A DNA stretch of 64,000 nt from Chaenocephalus aceratus (lineage: Eukaryota; Chordata; Actinopteri; Perciformes; Channichthyidae), in contig CM043789.1 of NCBI GenBank assembly GCA_023974075.1, positions 31,183,238 through 31,247,237 on the forward strand, read 5' to 3'. Below are positions 10,555 through 22,980 of this stretch, in pieces. The notes below the pieces were generated by a model that worked only from the letters and a program-made list of their open reading frames with translations, was not told the origin of the DNA and searched no databases. The position numbers were made by a program, and so were the translations under genes. Every line of letters begins with the position of its first letter. Positions within the stretch are counted from its first letter, which is position 1.

Positions 10555-10960
10555 ACACCTGCCTTTTATAGTCCGGTTGATTCTAACCCTGGTGCGTTTA
10601 GCCGTTGGGGCGGTTCATTTGGGTCGGTGTGAACGCAGTCCGAGACCTCTGAAGTGAACTAAACAACCGGACTCTGGTGCTCGGCGCAGTTGTGGCGAAA
10701 TGTCGCTCCTCTGTTTTCATTTAAACAGCTCCTTATATCCGTTAGCGCAGCTAGCTAGCACCAGATGCTAACAACAACAATGCACGTAAGGTCTCTCTCT
10801 CGCTCGCTCGGGCCACACATACACACACCCTCCCGGTCCTCCCGATGGCCAGTCGGTGCCTGCCGGTGAGCGTGGAAGTGTGGTCTGCCACACGCGGGCG
10901 GCAGGAGCGGGGCTGTCAGCATCAGCTTGTAGATGGTATTTTAAACTCGATGCGCTCTGA
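10555..10960. other. GC-rich insert of unknown origin inside the hAT element
   Basis: The stretch contains CGGTGTGAACGC and CCGGTTGATTCTAACC near 10575-10645, a style shared with fish inverted-repeat elements, but no matching inverted partner was found nearby. It is clearly more GC- and CpG-rich than its flanks. No frame is coding-like. Confidence 0.4.
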
Positions 10961-10974
10961 AACTACGGGGCGGC

Positions 10975-11116
10975 CAAGGAAAAAAAATACACATGCGTTA
11001 ATCGCGTTAAAATAATTAGAGGCGTAATTTTTTTTTTATTATCGGTATCGATCTTGAGAAGCAGGAAGTTATCGGTTTCGGTATCGGTTTCAAAAAACCA
11101 ATATCGTGCATCCCTA
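10975..11116. mobile_element. Fragment of a second TIR element (TAGGGATGCAC end)
   Basis: On the minus strand it begins TAGGGATGCACGATATTGG at 11116, passes repeated ATCGGT/ACCGAT units and reaches TTAACGCGATTAACGC near 11000. TAGGGATGCAC-type ends are frequent in fish hAT-like repeats. No second terminus is present, so it is truncated or a chimera within the larger element. Confidence 0.5.
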
Positions 11117-11169
11117 GAAAAAACATTCTGGGCTAAAGCCCCGAATGCCCAGGCCAGGCGACGCCACTG

Positions 11170-11177
11170 ATAATAAC
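11170..11177. repeat. Right target-site duplication of hAT element
   Basis: ATAATAAC, identical to 9718-9725. Confidence 0.88.
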
Positions 11178-12024
11178 AATAATTATAAAACAATATAAAA
11201 CATTCCTGCCTTTTTATGTGTAGTTTACACTTGACCATGATGTTGGATGAAGAGGCCCAAGTAACAGCTTCATAACTGAACCTACAAACACATTGTGTAT
11301 CAGAAATTCACTTTTTTACCTGTCACTAATTACGTCTCACACGCGGTACATCATCATGCATATAACGCTTTATTATAATGGCTGCATCTAAGATATCTAT
11401 CATTTTCTTTGCATCCAGGCCCACACAAAGGCAGGATGAAACTATACAAAGGCTGTTGCATTTCCTTTTTTTAAGCTTCCAACTCGAGTAGCAACAGAGT
11501 AGCTCAGACAAAGATAAACCTGCACGGCTATCTGCTTACCTTAATCTATAACCTATCAAAAGAGAAGAAAAGTCTCTTGGCCATTCTATTCCTTAACTCC
11601 GTTATCATTCTTCAAAGCTGAGCTCTCCTGCTTTCTTTCTTGCTCCAAGGCTGTTTTTATTGTATTGTCGTGAGGAAGTATTCTTATTGTATGTATTTTT
11701 CTATTACTATATTTCATTGTCTGTGGAGAATTCCCCTCGCTGGTGGTCTGGTGAACAAAGACAGTGAGGCTGGTTTGATAAAGAAACACATTTTTGAGTG
11801 TGATGGGGCACTATCTGCTCTTTCTGTGTGATAAGTCATTCTTCAGTGAAAGGTGGATTAAGAAAAAAGGTGTATGTGTCACAATTTATTCAGCCTCTTT
11901 AAAAAGTAAAATAAAAGGTTTTCATTATTATCTTAAGCCAACAAGTTTAAATGTGACCGACTTATTTTTGAGAAAGACTCCATAGATACAATACATTCTC
12001 TATGTTGTTCGGAGAGCCAGAGAC
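11178..12024. other. Unassigned sequence
   Basis: AT-rich unique sequence; no gene or repeat recognised. Confidence 0.5.
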
Positions 12025-12278
12025 CTCTCCTCTCCTCTCCTCTCCTCTCCTCTGCTCTGCTCTCCTCTCCTCTCCTCCTCTCCTCTCCTCTCCTCTCCTC
12101 TCCTCTCCTCTCCTCTCCTCCTCTCCTCTCCTCTCCTCTCCTCTCCTCTCCTCTCCTCTCCTCTCCTCTCCTCTCCTCTCCTCTCCTCTCCTCTCCTCTC
12201 CTCTCCTCTCCTCTCCTCTCCTCTCCTCTCCCCTCCCCTCCCCTCCCCTCTCCTCTCCTCTCCTCCCCTCCCCTCTCT
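12025..12278. repeat. (CTCCT)n pentanucleotide array, polypyrimidine
   Basis: About 250 bp of CCTCT/CTCCT units. The stretch from 12060 to 12279 is an unbroken run of some 220 pyrimidines, the two G bases at 12054 and 12059 being the only interruptions. Long mirror-like polypyrimidine tracts can form triplex H-DNA. Confidence 0.97.
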
Positions 12279-12339
12279 CATTTACTTCGTTTCCCCTTTT
12301 GCATACCTCTCCTCCTCTCTTGTTACAAATGGCCCCACG

Positions 12340-12600
12340 TAGGAAATGAGCGGATTGTTATTTCAAACTTAATAATGTTACACAACTCCATCAAGACAAC
12401 GCTGCTCTATCAAACTCCCACAGTCTCCAGAGATAATTTAATCACCAAATGCCAAACTGCCACGCCACATTTAGGTGTAATTTTCATCCATGCAAAGGTA
12501 ATTTGTTTCAGTATTATGAATTAATTAAAGCCTAACGAAGATGGAGAAGGCTGGAGAATGTCTAATCAACAGGCCCTTGAAGACTGATTGATTCGCTCTC
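12340..12600. promoter_or_regulatory. Candidate conserved non-coding block
   Basis: Repeat-poor stretch with CATCCATGCAAAGGTAATTTG and ATTATGAATTAATTAAAGCC (12485-12532), i.e. POU/homeodomain-like cores, and no coding frame. It resembles deeply conserved vertebrate enhancers in texture; conservation was not tested. Confidence 0.28.
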
Positions 12601-13602
12601 CTCCACACTCTGCCCTATCATGCTTTGTCCTCCCTGTTGTCATAGCTTCTGTTTTTCACCATTTTTTTTCTCTCCCTGTGACTGTCGCTTCATTCCCTGT
12701 ATCTGTGAGTTGGATGATTTAGACGTCACTGAAGCAGAGGTCCCATCCACTCTGTAATCTGCTCTCTGTTTGACTGATGATTTTGCAACTGCCCTCCTCT
12801 CTGTCAGGTTCTGCCTCTGCACCGACTTGCAGTGTAAGTAAAACCCTCAGAACCCTCAGAACTTTATTATTTTAATCTCCCTCTCAGCTTTTTCTTGTTT
12901 AAATGCTTTATGGTATTTGTTGACATTTAAACAGCCCTTGATGCATTCCTCCTTCCTATATATGCCAGTGTGAAATGCATCAGGGTGTGTCAGTCAATCA
13001 TTCTTGCAGCTGCTTGTCCCAGGGGCCCGGGACTTTGTTTTCACATACATGTACAAGCCGCAGGGTACCTGAAAGCGTCCTTTTCACCCCTAAACACTCG
13101 CTCAAAGGCGTACAGCAGAGCAAAAAACACAGTAAACTATAAATCACGGTTAGAACACGCCAAAGTCCTATGCAGGCAAGCTCTTCTCACGCACACACCA
13201 CATATGTCAGGTGTTATCTGTGCTTCAGATCTGCAGGACTGTACACTGTGTCTAGTTTTCTCAGAACTGTACACTCATACAGGCCTTCAGATAGAAATGC
13301 GCACATCCATACACATACGGTAAATACAACAAATGCCATCTCCTCTACCAATACCAACATACCTCACACCCAGTTCTCGCTTATGCAAATATGTATACCG
13401 CATGCTCGAGATATTCAGGGCTTGCTATGTGGTTGAGACAAAAGCTTCAAGGTTTGTCAAAGTAGGTTAAATGTGAATGAATGGAACCGGCAACTCTGCT
13501 TTTGCAAACACTACAAACAAAATCAGGGATTATAAAAATGCTGAAAAGACAGATTGTCTTAACTTTTAGCCATAAGTAAGTCATAAGTCATGTATGCAAC
13601 AG
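12601..13602. other. Unassigned sequence
   Basis: No gene or repeat recognised. A 117-codon frame from 12970 has no family resemblance and is not a credible gene. Confidence 0.5.
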
Positions 13603-14450
13603 ATACCTCATTCACACCAACGGTGTTTCAGGGCCCGTTCGGAGCTGGAGCTTGAAAAGCACCGGGTTTTCCTCTTCACACCGCAGCGGAGCAGCCTCTT
13701 AGCTCCGGAATCCAGTTCGTTTCAAGCACCAACAAATTGTCCGGCCAGAGCAAAAGCACCACATACGTCACGCTTACGTCGGGGCAGGGGCAGAGACAGA
13801 TCAACTCCTGAACAACAACAAAAATCCCGCGTTTTATCCAGTTTGTACACAACGATGGAGAAACTTAACAAGAGTTTCAGTGTTTCTGCCATAGACTGTA
13901 TAATAAAGGTTTCTGCTCATGGTGAAGCAACGTGTCTGCGTGTTAAGGTGGAACCTGAGCATTCACGTTGATCACCTCTCGTTATAACTCATTATAAATC
14001 TATAAAACTATAAATATTAAACTTTACTTCACGTGTTCATTTGAGAACAGCTGTTACATACCTGGGTGAAGGTTACAGTTAATTTAAATGAAAGATACAA
14101 CGTTACTCCACACTCATGGTTCAGTCCACCTTAAGAAATAAGACCGACCTCGGAAGCAGTTGTGTTTATTGACACGAGTACACTTTTTATAAGAATATAA
14201 CTAAACCACATGAAAGCTGCAGATAGAGCCATAAGAAATGAATGCAACTGATTTCACCCGCGCGGTTTGGCTTTATGAAGCAGGCACGCAAACGGTTACG
14301 TTATGACGCAAACGATGACGCAACGACGCATTACCAGTCGGACTCTGGGCGGTGTGAAAAGAGCCAGAGCTAAACCGAAGAACTGGTTCTGAACCTGAAA
14401 AGCTCTAGCACGGAGCTTGAACCGGAGTTGCGTTGTTGTGAATGAGGTAT
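13603..14450. mobile_element. Non-autonomous terminal-inverted-repeat element, 848 bp
   Basis: The left end ATACCTCATTCACACCAACG matches the complement of the right end (ATACCTCATTCACAACAACG) at 19 of 20 bases. A second inverted pair lies inside: CTCTTCACACCGC near 13673 and GGCGGTGTGAAAAGAG at 14350-14365. No transposase is encoded. If the outermost ATA/TAT is host sequence, a TA duplication is possible, but the target duplication cannot be fixed. The 125-codon frame at 13594-13971 starts at the left terminus and has no family signal. The superfamily is undetermined. Confidence 0.75.
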
Positions 14451-14496
14451 GAGAGAGCTTCTCATATATAGCTTTAGGTGCATTCCTCTACTGTAC

Positions 14497-16213
<1,717 letters not shown>

Positions 16214-16418
16214 GGCGGCGTGTGGTGCAGTGGGTTGAGCGTTGGTGTTCGGATCAGGGGGTCCCAGGTTCAAACCCCACTGCAGGCAGCATGTCGTTGT
16301 GTCCCTGGGCAAGACACTTCACCCCAAATTGCTCCTGTGTCTGTGATTGTCCACAGTATAGACTAGTATGTAAGTCGCTTTGGATAAAAGCGTCTAACAA
16401 GTGACATGTAATGTAATG
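16214..16418 (+). mobile_element. tRNA-derived SINE, V-SINE-like, with L2 tail
   Basis: A polymerase III A box TGGTGCAGTGG lies at 16223-16233 and a B box GGTTCAAACCC at 16267-16277, both matching consensus with tRNA-like spacing. A central block containing CCTGGGCAAGACACTTCACC (16302-16321) follows, as in fish V-SINEs. The 3' end carries the stem CGCTTT, loop GGATA and AAAGCG at 16376-16392, then ATGTAATG-type units. Positions 16369-16394 are identical to the tail of the LINE at 3059-3084, so this SINE would be mobilised by an L2-type LINE. It encodes no protein. Confidence 0.9.
16223..16277 (+). promoter_or_regulatory. RNA polymerase III internal promoter of the SINE
   Basis: A box 16223-16233 and B box 16267-16277, both matching consensus, with 33 bases between them. 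Confidence 0.85.
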
Positions 16419-18345
16419 TTTGTGTCTTCGCACTCATGCTGTACAATTAAAATGACCCTAAGATGTCCTGCTGTCGATCATACTGTGGTGATACGAAGCA
16501 GATGACCAATTAAAAATCCTTGGGCAAAAAACCCAATCAGAGCTGTCCACCAAGGGTCTTCCACACCACAGTCTGCCACTGCGTTTTCACAGCCCTCTTC
16601 CCTTTCCTTCCTCGCCACCACGCTGAGCGACAGGGGTCCTTTCACATACACATGAGCCAAAAACACATGCACGCACGCACACATAAACGCAGTACACCTT
16701 ATTACTCTTTATTAATCTGCAGGGCGTTAATTGAAACCCCCCTGAGTCTGAGCTGTACCTGCATTCCTTCTCTCATTATCAGTCAAGGTGCCTTTGGGGG
16801 AAGAAGAGAGGGGGATGGTGGCGGGAGGGGGGGACTCCTGAGTCTCCTGTGACATCGTACGTCCACGGATCTCACTGAATTAGACTTAGCACCCAGGTGG
16901 TGTCTGCTTCCTCCTCCATCAGTCGAAACAAAAAAAATGCCTGGAGCAAAACATGTGGATCTATGAATCTGTGTGTGTTCAGTGCCTGCTGGGGTTTATC
17001 GAGGCCTTCCTTTCGCATCAGTATGTCACCCTGACTTAAATGTGACCAAGATCAGGTGCGCAAACATTTCTTGAACTGTGCAATTACTTGGACAAATGCG
17101 TTTGGCTCACTTCTTTTGTTCGTCTGCCATTCCGGGACAACACACACTTTCCTTAGGCTTTTACTGCTCACAGCTAGATCATGAATGACACCTCAGCATC
17201 CCAATACATAAAATGTCTTATCTTTAGTGTACACAGCAATACCATACAAACCGGAGGCAGATTCAGTTTGTAGGATCTGACCTCCCTTTTATGAAGCATT
17301 ATATGTACCGTATGTGTGTGTACTGACACAAATCTTTGCCTGTTTTGTCTCTGTCAGAATGAGCAGCGTCTCGATTTTCTTTTTGGACGACATTACCACA
17401 TATGAGCCGGTTCTACATTTTGAAGTTAATAACAATTTCCACAAAAATCTGATACCCACATAGTTTCCATGACTTCTGTTGCAGTGACAAATCCTGGCAA
17501 ATGAAAATAAATGAAGCCAGATAGGAGAGCTCCTTAAGCATGCAAGTGAAATAATATTATATTAAAGAAATGGTCTGGTTTAATTACACGTACAGTACGA
17601 AGGAGCTAATATAATTCATCTTATGTAAGGAGTGCAGTTGATCAGCAGACCTGGAGGTCGCAGCTCTGCCTGGTTTTCATCTACAGTGGAACATTTTCTG
17701 ATTGATGTGTTTCTGCTTATCACAGGTGTGGAGACTTAGACTTTTGTCATTAGTTATGGTCCAGCTTTAGACTTAGATTCAGGTCAGGGTTCAGTTTACA
17801 CAGGCATCGCTGGCTACGGATGTGTATATACAACGCCAAGATAGTAAAGTGTGCATGAGTATATTCTTGCTTGTGTGTGCGTGAGCGTGCATGTGCGCCA
17901 GGAGAGAAGAGGATCCGATTAGTACTACTCTGAAAGTAATTACCTTAATTAAAGCAGTAATGTGTGGAGACAGAGGGGAGAAGAGGACGGGGGGAGGCAG
18001 GGGAGAACCTGCCATCTTTTATGGGGCAGTTTAGGGACTGCGTGATTTAAGGGGCACACTCAGCAGTGGGCAGAGGGAGAGAGGGAGGGACGGTTGAGGA
18101 TGAAAGAGAAGTGGGGGTGAGTTAGGATACAAGCGGCTTTTTGTTTTTGGGAGGATAGAAAGAGGTGAGAGGAGACTGTGAGTGAGGGAGAGAAGGATTG
18201 TGGGAGAAAAAAAGCAAAAGATCAGTTCTTACAGAGATCTGGCCAACAAGCTTCAACAGCTTCATTTCTCGCCATATTTCATTTTCCTCTCCTGGCGGTG
18301 CACTTTCTGTTTCAGCTTATCTTCAAATATACTTTGTTCACTTAG

Positions 18346-18351
<6 letters not shown>
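16419..18351. other. Unassigned sequence
   Basis: No gene recognised. A short CA-rich run lies at 16670-16682, a G-rich stretch at 16795-16835, and purine-rich stretches at 17970-18210. The rest is unique and featureless. Confidence 0.5.

Positions 18352-18396
<45 letters not shown>
18352..18396. repeat. (AC)n microsatellite, 45 bp
   Basis: Pure AC run. Confidence 0.97.
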
Positions 18397-18400
<4 letters not shown>

Positions 18401-18540
18401 ACAATCAACAATAGCCTCCATTACACACTGTTTTGCTTAATGTTACACAGCGTCTACACTGGGCCTTATCGGGCCTGGCATATGTGACAGATTACTCAAC
18501 CCTGCTATGGCAGACACACTTCCTCTGTGACCTGTTTGTA

Positions 18541-18541
<1 letters not shown>

Positions 18542-18628
<87 letters not shown>
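18542..18628. repeat. (CA)n microsatellite, 87 bp
   Basis: Pure CA run, 145 bp from the previous array and in the same orientation. Confidence 0.97.
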
Positions 18629-18630
<2 letters not shown>

Positions 18631-19429
18631 TATGAACCAGTGCCAATGTGATGTTCTTTTCAGATATTTAAGGATTTGTTTTACACATTCAATGAAAACC
18701 TGAACCGTTATGTCAACAGATTTCACATAACTGTTAGCAATGATATCAAGTTTAAATAAAACATATTGGTTTCAAATTAATATTATTACTTTCAACTAAC
18801 CTAATACAGTTATATGACATTTGTTGACATTAGACATTTAATTAAAGTCAACGTTTGAGATCTTTCAGTGTATGTTTGATGAAACCGTCGGCATTATTCA
18901 GGTCCAGGCACTGCGCGTCGGTGAAGGCCAAAGACACATGTAATTTAAAAACATAATCAAATCTTAAATAGCATTTTAATCTCAATTCCACTTCACTTTT
19001 TTTTTTCTCAAACATTTGATGTTTTTCTTCAACATTTTCCTATATTTTCTGAGGCTGAATATTTAATTGTCGTTCATATTTTTTTCTGTACTTTCCAAGG
19101 CTCCACTCTGTCTGCATTTCGAGGTCTGCATTGGCCTTGCTTATGTGTGCATGTGTGTTAGTAAGTGTTTGTGCGTGAACTCGTGTCTGCGCCTTAATGC
19201 GTACACTGTTGGTTCTGCAGAACCAGACAAAGAGATGGAGAGCCGCTCTCACATTTGCATGAGTTGGAGGTCTCATCGTAATAGTTGGATAATGGAAATC
19301 AAATAACAACCTATGAAATACAGTCAGCGCCGTGTCCTCGTACAACATTCAGCCTACAGGTGTGTCTTTGTATGTGTGTCTGTGTGTGTCAGCATTTGAA
19401 TCGCAAGTGAAATAACATCTTTGTGATAG
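18629..19429. other. Unassigned sequence
   Basis: AT-rich to 19060, then mixed; no gene or repeat recognised. Confidence 0.5.
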
Positions 19430-19800
19430 AGTGATAATGAAAATAATAACATCCCTGTCAAAATATTCATAAAGGTAATGATGAATGCCATATTTCTCAG
19501 AGAGATACATCAGAGGCGTCTTGTTTAAAAGAAAACAGTGGCCGGCATCTCCCACACCCTTAAATTATCTGCCGCTTTCACATTTCACTGATAGCATAGA
19601 TGAGAGCTGAGGAAAATGGACACACAATTATGCTCACTTGTCGTATATTAATACTGCTTCTTGACATCTTCCATGGACCCTGAGCTGTCATCTCTTTGTC
19701 TGCTTTAATTGAAAATTAATGGTTAGTGCGTTGTCGGGGCAACCGCGGCAGTGGCAGTGGGTAGCGAGCCACATTCAGACAGACACCAGTGGCATTGTTT
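19430..19800. promoter_or_regulatory. Candidate conserved non-coding block
   Basis: A long repeat-free stretch with GATAATGAAAATAATAACA (19429-19447), CAAAATATTCATAAAGG and TTTAATTGAAAATTAATGG (19704-19722), followed by a GC-richer segment. All frames are interrupted. The texture is that of a developmental enhancer; this was judged by eye only. Confidence 0.3.
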
Positions 19801-20190
19801 GTCCTGTCTGACCTTGGAAGTCAGGGAAAAAAAGAAGAAGAAAGGCTTGGGAGGACAAAAAAGACATTAGAAAGAGAATGGAGAGGTAAGGGTTGAATGT
19901 TGTGCATTGAAGCGAGGGAGGAAAAATAAAATAAAGTTATTATGGCCATGTTTTGGCCAGGTAGAGAGAAAGAAAACTGAGGTAGGGGTGATTGAAGAGG
20001 AGACTGAAGATATGATGTCAAAATGCCAAATGGGGAGAATTATGTTTGAGTAAGAAAGCAGAAAAAAAGGCCTGGCGATTCTTCTGTGGAGCGACGGGAT
20101 TACCTTTGTGCTGATGGAGTCAGAGGCCACCTTATGGCCCGTAATCATCTGGACACAGGTGTGGGAGTGAGCGAGCGCCAAAATGAGCAG

Positions 20191-20191
<1 letters not shown>

Positions 20192-20259
<68 letters not shown>
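20192..20259. repeat. (GT)n microsatellite, 68 bp
   Basis: Pure GT run. Confidence 0.97.
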
Positions 20260-20260
<1 letters not shown>

Positions 20261-20760
20261 ACATGTTGGTCCTAATGTTTACAAATCCATCAGTGTGGAC
20301 GCAGTGCCAAATGGACACTGACTTCAGGGCCAGGCATCTGTAGATTGACTGAAAAGATTATGGACGTCAAACAATCTACTCCAGCGGAGAGCTCAGGGGT
20401 TACAGTGGACATGATGGAAAATCATATATAAAAAAAATTTACAACTCTGATTTGCTCTCAGAAGATCTCAGCTGGGAGGGTGCTTGCTGTCATTAGTGGG
20501 CTTGGAGAAATAGACCAAACAATTGAAAGACCTGGCATTTCTACAATTTAATATAAGGAACAGAAAACCTTAAAATAATGCAGTTTACAATGTGATTCAT
20601 GTTATTGTGTACTCTTATCGCACCCTCCTTTATTATGGGACGCTGGTCCGATACTAGTTTCTAAATTCCAACATAAAGTAACAGTAGAAAGTAATAACAT
20701 ATTTTATTGCAACATTATTCTGTTAAAGCAACTCTTTTGTAATTTCAATGATTCTACAAT
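20260..20760. other. Unassigned sequence before the transposon nest
   Basis: No gene recognised. The left edge of the following element may lie slightly inside this stretch, since its right arm is truncated and cannot define the end. Confidence 0.45.
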
Positions 20761-20813
20761 ACCCATTGAGTGGTGAAGTCCTTCCCCTTCCGGTGGACCT
20801 CCATGGGACCTTA

Positions 20814-20965
20814 TTTCGGAAAAAATATGTTTTGAAGTCAATGGAGAGAGAAAGATTATCTTTCGATCCCGTTTGAATTGTGCCACGAATTACACATATG
20901 ATGTTTGTCAATTTAAAAGATCATTTTGCAAGTCAAAACAAAAAAAATGTGTCGTAAAACTGTGA
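20814..20965. repeat. Left arm of long inverted repeat
   Basis: Pairs with 22981-23129 in inverted orientation at high identity with a few small indels. Confidence 0.85.
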
Positions 20966-21465
20966 AGTAACACATTTTTTTGTGTGAAACTCTCTCAATG
21001 AACTACATCTCTGGTCTTGCACAATAACACACGTCACCAAGATGGCCGTCACTACTGTCTTGTCAAAAAAGAGATTGACTACCCTCACTATCAACACAAT
21101 GAAACACGTCCAGAAGAATGTCATGCAATGCTGCCTGCCTGCCTTCCTTTGATTCTCTCTGAACTGCCTGATCTTTTTAATGTCAACCATTTGTGCAGAT
21201 AGCATGAAGTCGAAAAAAATCGCCGATGCTAATGTAGCGTTAGCGTTAGCATTTCTCCCCCGGGCTTAAATGGTGTATTATAGAATGATCCCACCGGTGT
21301 GACAGTACTCTTCAAAGGGTTCACGAAATATGACTACTGTTTAACATTTTGGGTTACTTCATGTTACTTCATGTTAAGGCTAATAAAAATGACAAGGCTA
21401 AGCCAGCTGTAATGCTAACTAACGTGATTGCTAGCTAGGTAGCTAACTTGATCCAGCCACTCCTG

Positions 21466-22778
21466 GGGCCTCATTTATAACGCCGTGCGTAGGATTCACG
21501 TGGGAAGGTTGCTTACGTAGTAGAAATCCAAAAAATAGGTACAGAAATTTTCCGACATTTTCCGATTCACCAAACATTGCGTACTGGCGAAGAAAGTGCG
21601 TACAGCACTTCCTACGCCGGTTTCCCTTTATAAATCACAACCGACTCGAAATGTGGTGCAGCTTTTGCGTGCTTCACGTAACGCCCATATTTGCCTATAA
21701 ATAGTCAAAGAAACGCCCATTCATTCATTCATTCATTCTGACTGACTTTATGAAGAAGATTGCAGGAAATGACGACAGAACAGCTAAAAAAGACATCTCA
21801 CACCGTGTTAGATTTTGGTTATTTTGGGGAGGTCGAGATAAATCATATTGTTTGGTGGATGCCGTTTGAACCAGAGTAGCAGCATGGAGGTCGGATCGTC
21901 ACCAAAATAAATAAATAAGTGGTCCGAAAAAGGTTCATGACAAAAAAAATACACATAGCCTTCCTCAGGCAGTGTGTTTGTACCGGGGACAGGAGACCCC
22001 CCCTGGATGAGAGACTGTAAGAAATGATCGGGGAATCCCTCCGAGTGGAGTCATGACGACTGGATCTGAATTATGTTTTCTTATTTGGTGGTTTGTGTCC
22101 CAGCTGTCGATCAGCTGTGCGCAGCGTCTCCACTGCAGCAACTCTATATCCACCAGTTAAAGGAAATACAACTAATGTGTTGTGTTATATTAGCCGTACA
22201 ATTTACCACATATGGTGTTCTTAGTTTCCATACCTCCTGTGTTTTATGAGCGACTTATCAAGTCTTAGCAAACGGCATAAAACACGATTAAACATGGTAG
22301 TATATAAAACCATGCTCGTACAACCTATAGAAATGCAAAACCGCATCATTTATGAGAAAACATTTCATAACATTAACACAACATATTGGAGGTGGTTTTA
22401 AATAACATATCCGTATTTATTTATTTCTCCAAGTTATGTTTTTGTGTGCACTGAGGAGTCTCAAACAGGCGTTTGTTTAATCATTTTAAGATTGGCTGTA
22501 ATCAATGTTTGAAAATGAATTCTTCATATATGATAAATGAGAGGTAACATTTTGTTTATGGTATTATTTCCACATATTTCTCTCCATTCTTCCTTCTGCC
22601 AACGGTGTTGCAGTTTCTCGTCTCTCCCGTTGTTGTGCTTAGTGCGTACGCATGGGTTAGAGTTTGCGTGGAGGACCGCATGTTTTCCCGTCAAGTTAGT
22701 ATTTTATAAATCGCAAACATTGCGTAGAAACTGGCGTACGCCATTTTTTGAGCGTATATCCCTTTATAAATGAGGCCC
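21466..22778. mobile_element. PIF/Harbinger-type non-autonomous element
   Basis: The termini GGGCCTCATTTATAA (21466) and TTATAAATGAGGCCC (22778) are perfect inverts. Both subterminal regions are rich in GCGTA/TACGC words. The three bases flanking each end are the same, CTG at 21463-21465 and 22779-22781. PIF/Harbinger elements make 3-bp duplications, and the zebrafish Harbinger3 element is known to prefer a CWG core. Joining the flanks gives CACTC-CTG-GTCCTTTC, close to that preferred site. The 1313-bp body holds an ATTC tetramer run (21718-21737) and interrupted short frames, with no intact transposase or Myb-like gene. Confidence 0.85.
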
Positions 22779-22980
22779 CTGGTCCTTTCATCAGACGGGA
22801 AGCGAAAGAACGAGCGAGACCCATTGCTGGTATGATAACACACAGGCATCTTGTTAAAGTTATCTTATCTTAGCTATCTCTATTTTAGTGGAGGAAAACA
22901 ATTGTGACATCAGTTATGACTTCACTTACACTTACCCTGGAATTTGTAGTCTTTCTATTTGTCATAGTCTTATATTTCAA

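Larger units (their letters stand above)
9726..11169. mobile_element. hAT-type DNA transposon with 8-bp target duplication
   Basis: The ends are inverted: the left reads CAGGGGCGTTGCCTGG and the complement of the right reads CAGTGGCGTCGCCTGG. Similarity continues through ATTCGGGGCTTTAGCCC for about 45 bp. The 8 bases outside each end are identical, ATAATAAC at 9718-9725 and again at 11170-11177. An 8-bp duplication with CA...TG ends is diagnostic of the hAT superfamily. The 1444-bp body encodes no transposase, so the element is non-autonomous. It contains later insertions: a LINE 3' end with an AAGGC array (9991 to about 10420) and a piece of a second element near 10975-11116. Confidence 0.9.

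Noticed and set aside
12000..12349. Arg-Glu-Gly or Ser-Pro-Leu rich frames on both strands
   Set aside because: They translate the CTCCT pentanucleotide array.
13594..13971. 125-codon open frame as a gene
   Set aside because: It begins at the terminal inverted repeat of a transposon and shows no family similarity.
16214..16290. Possible tRNA gene
   Set aside because: A and B boxes are present but there is no acceptor or anticodon stem pairing, and the V-SINE core and L2 tail follow, so it is a SINE.
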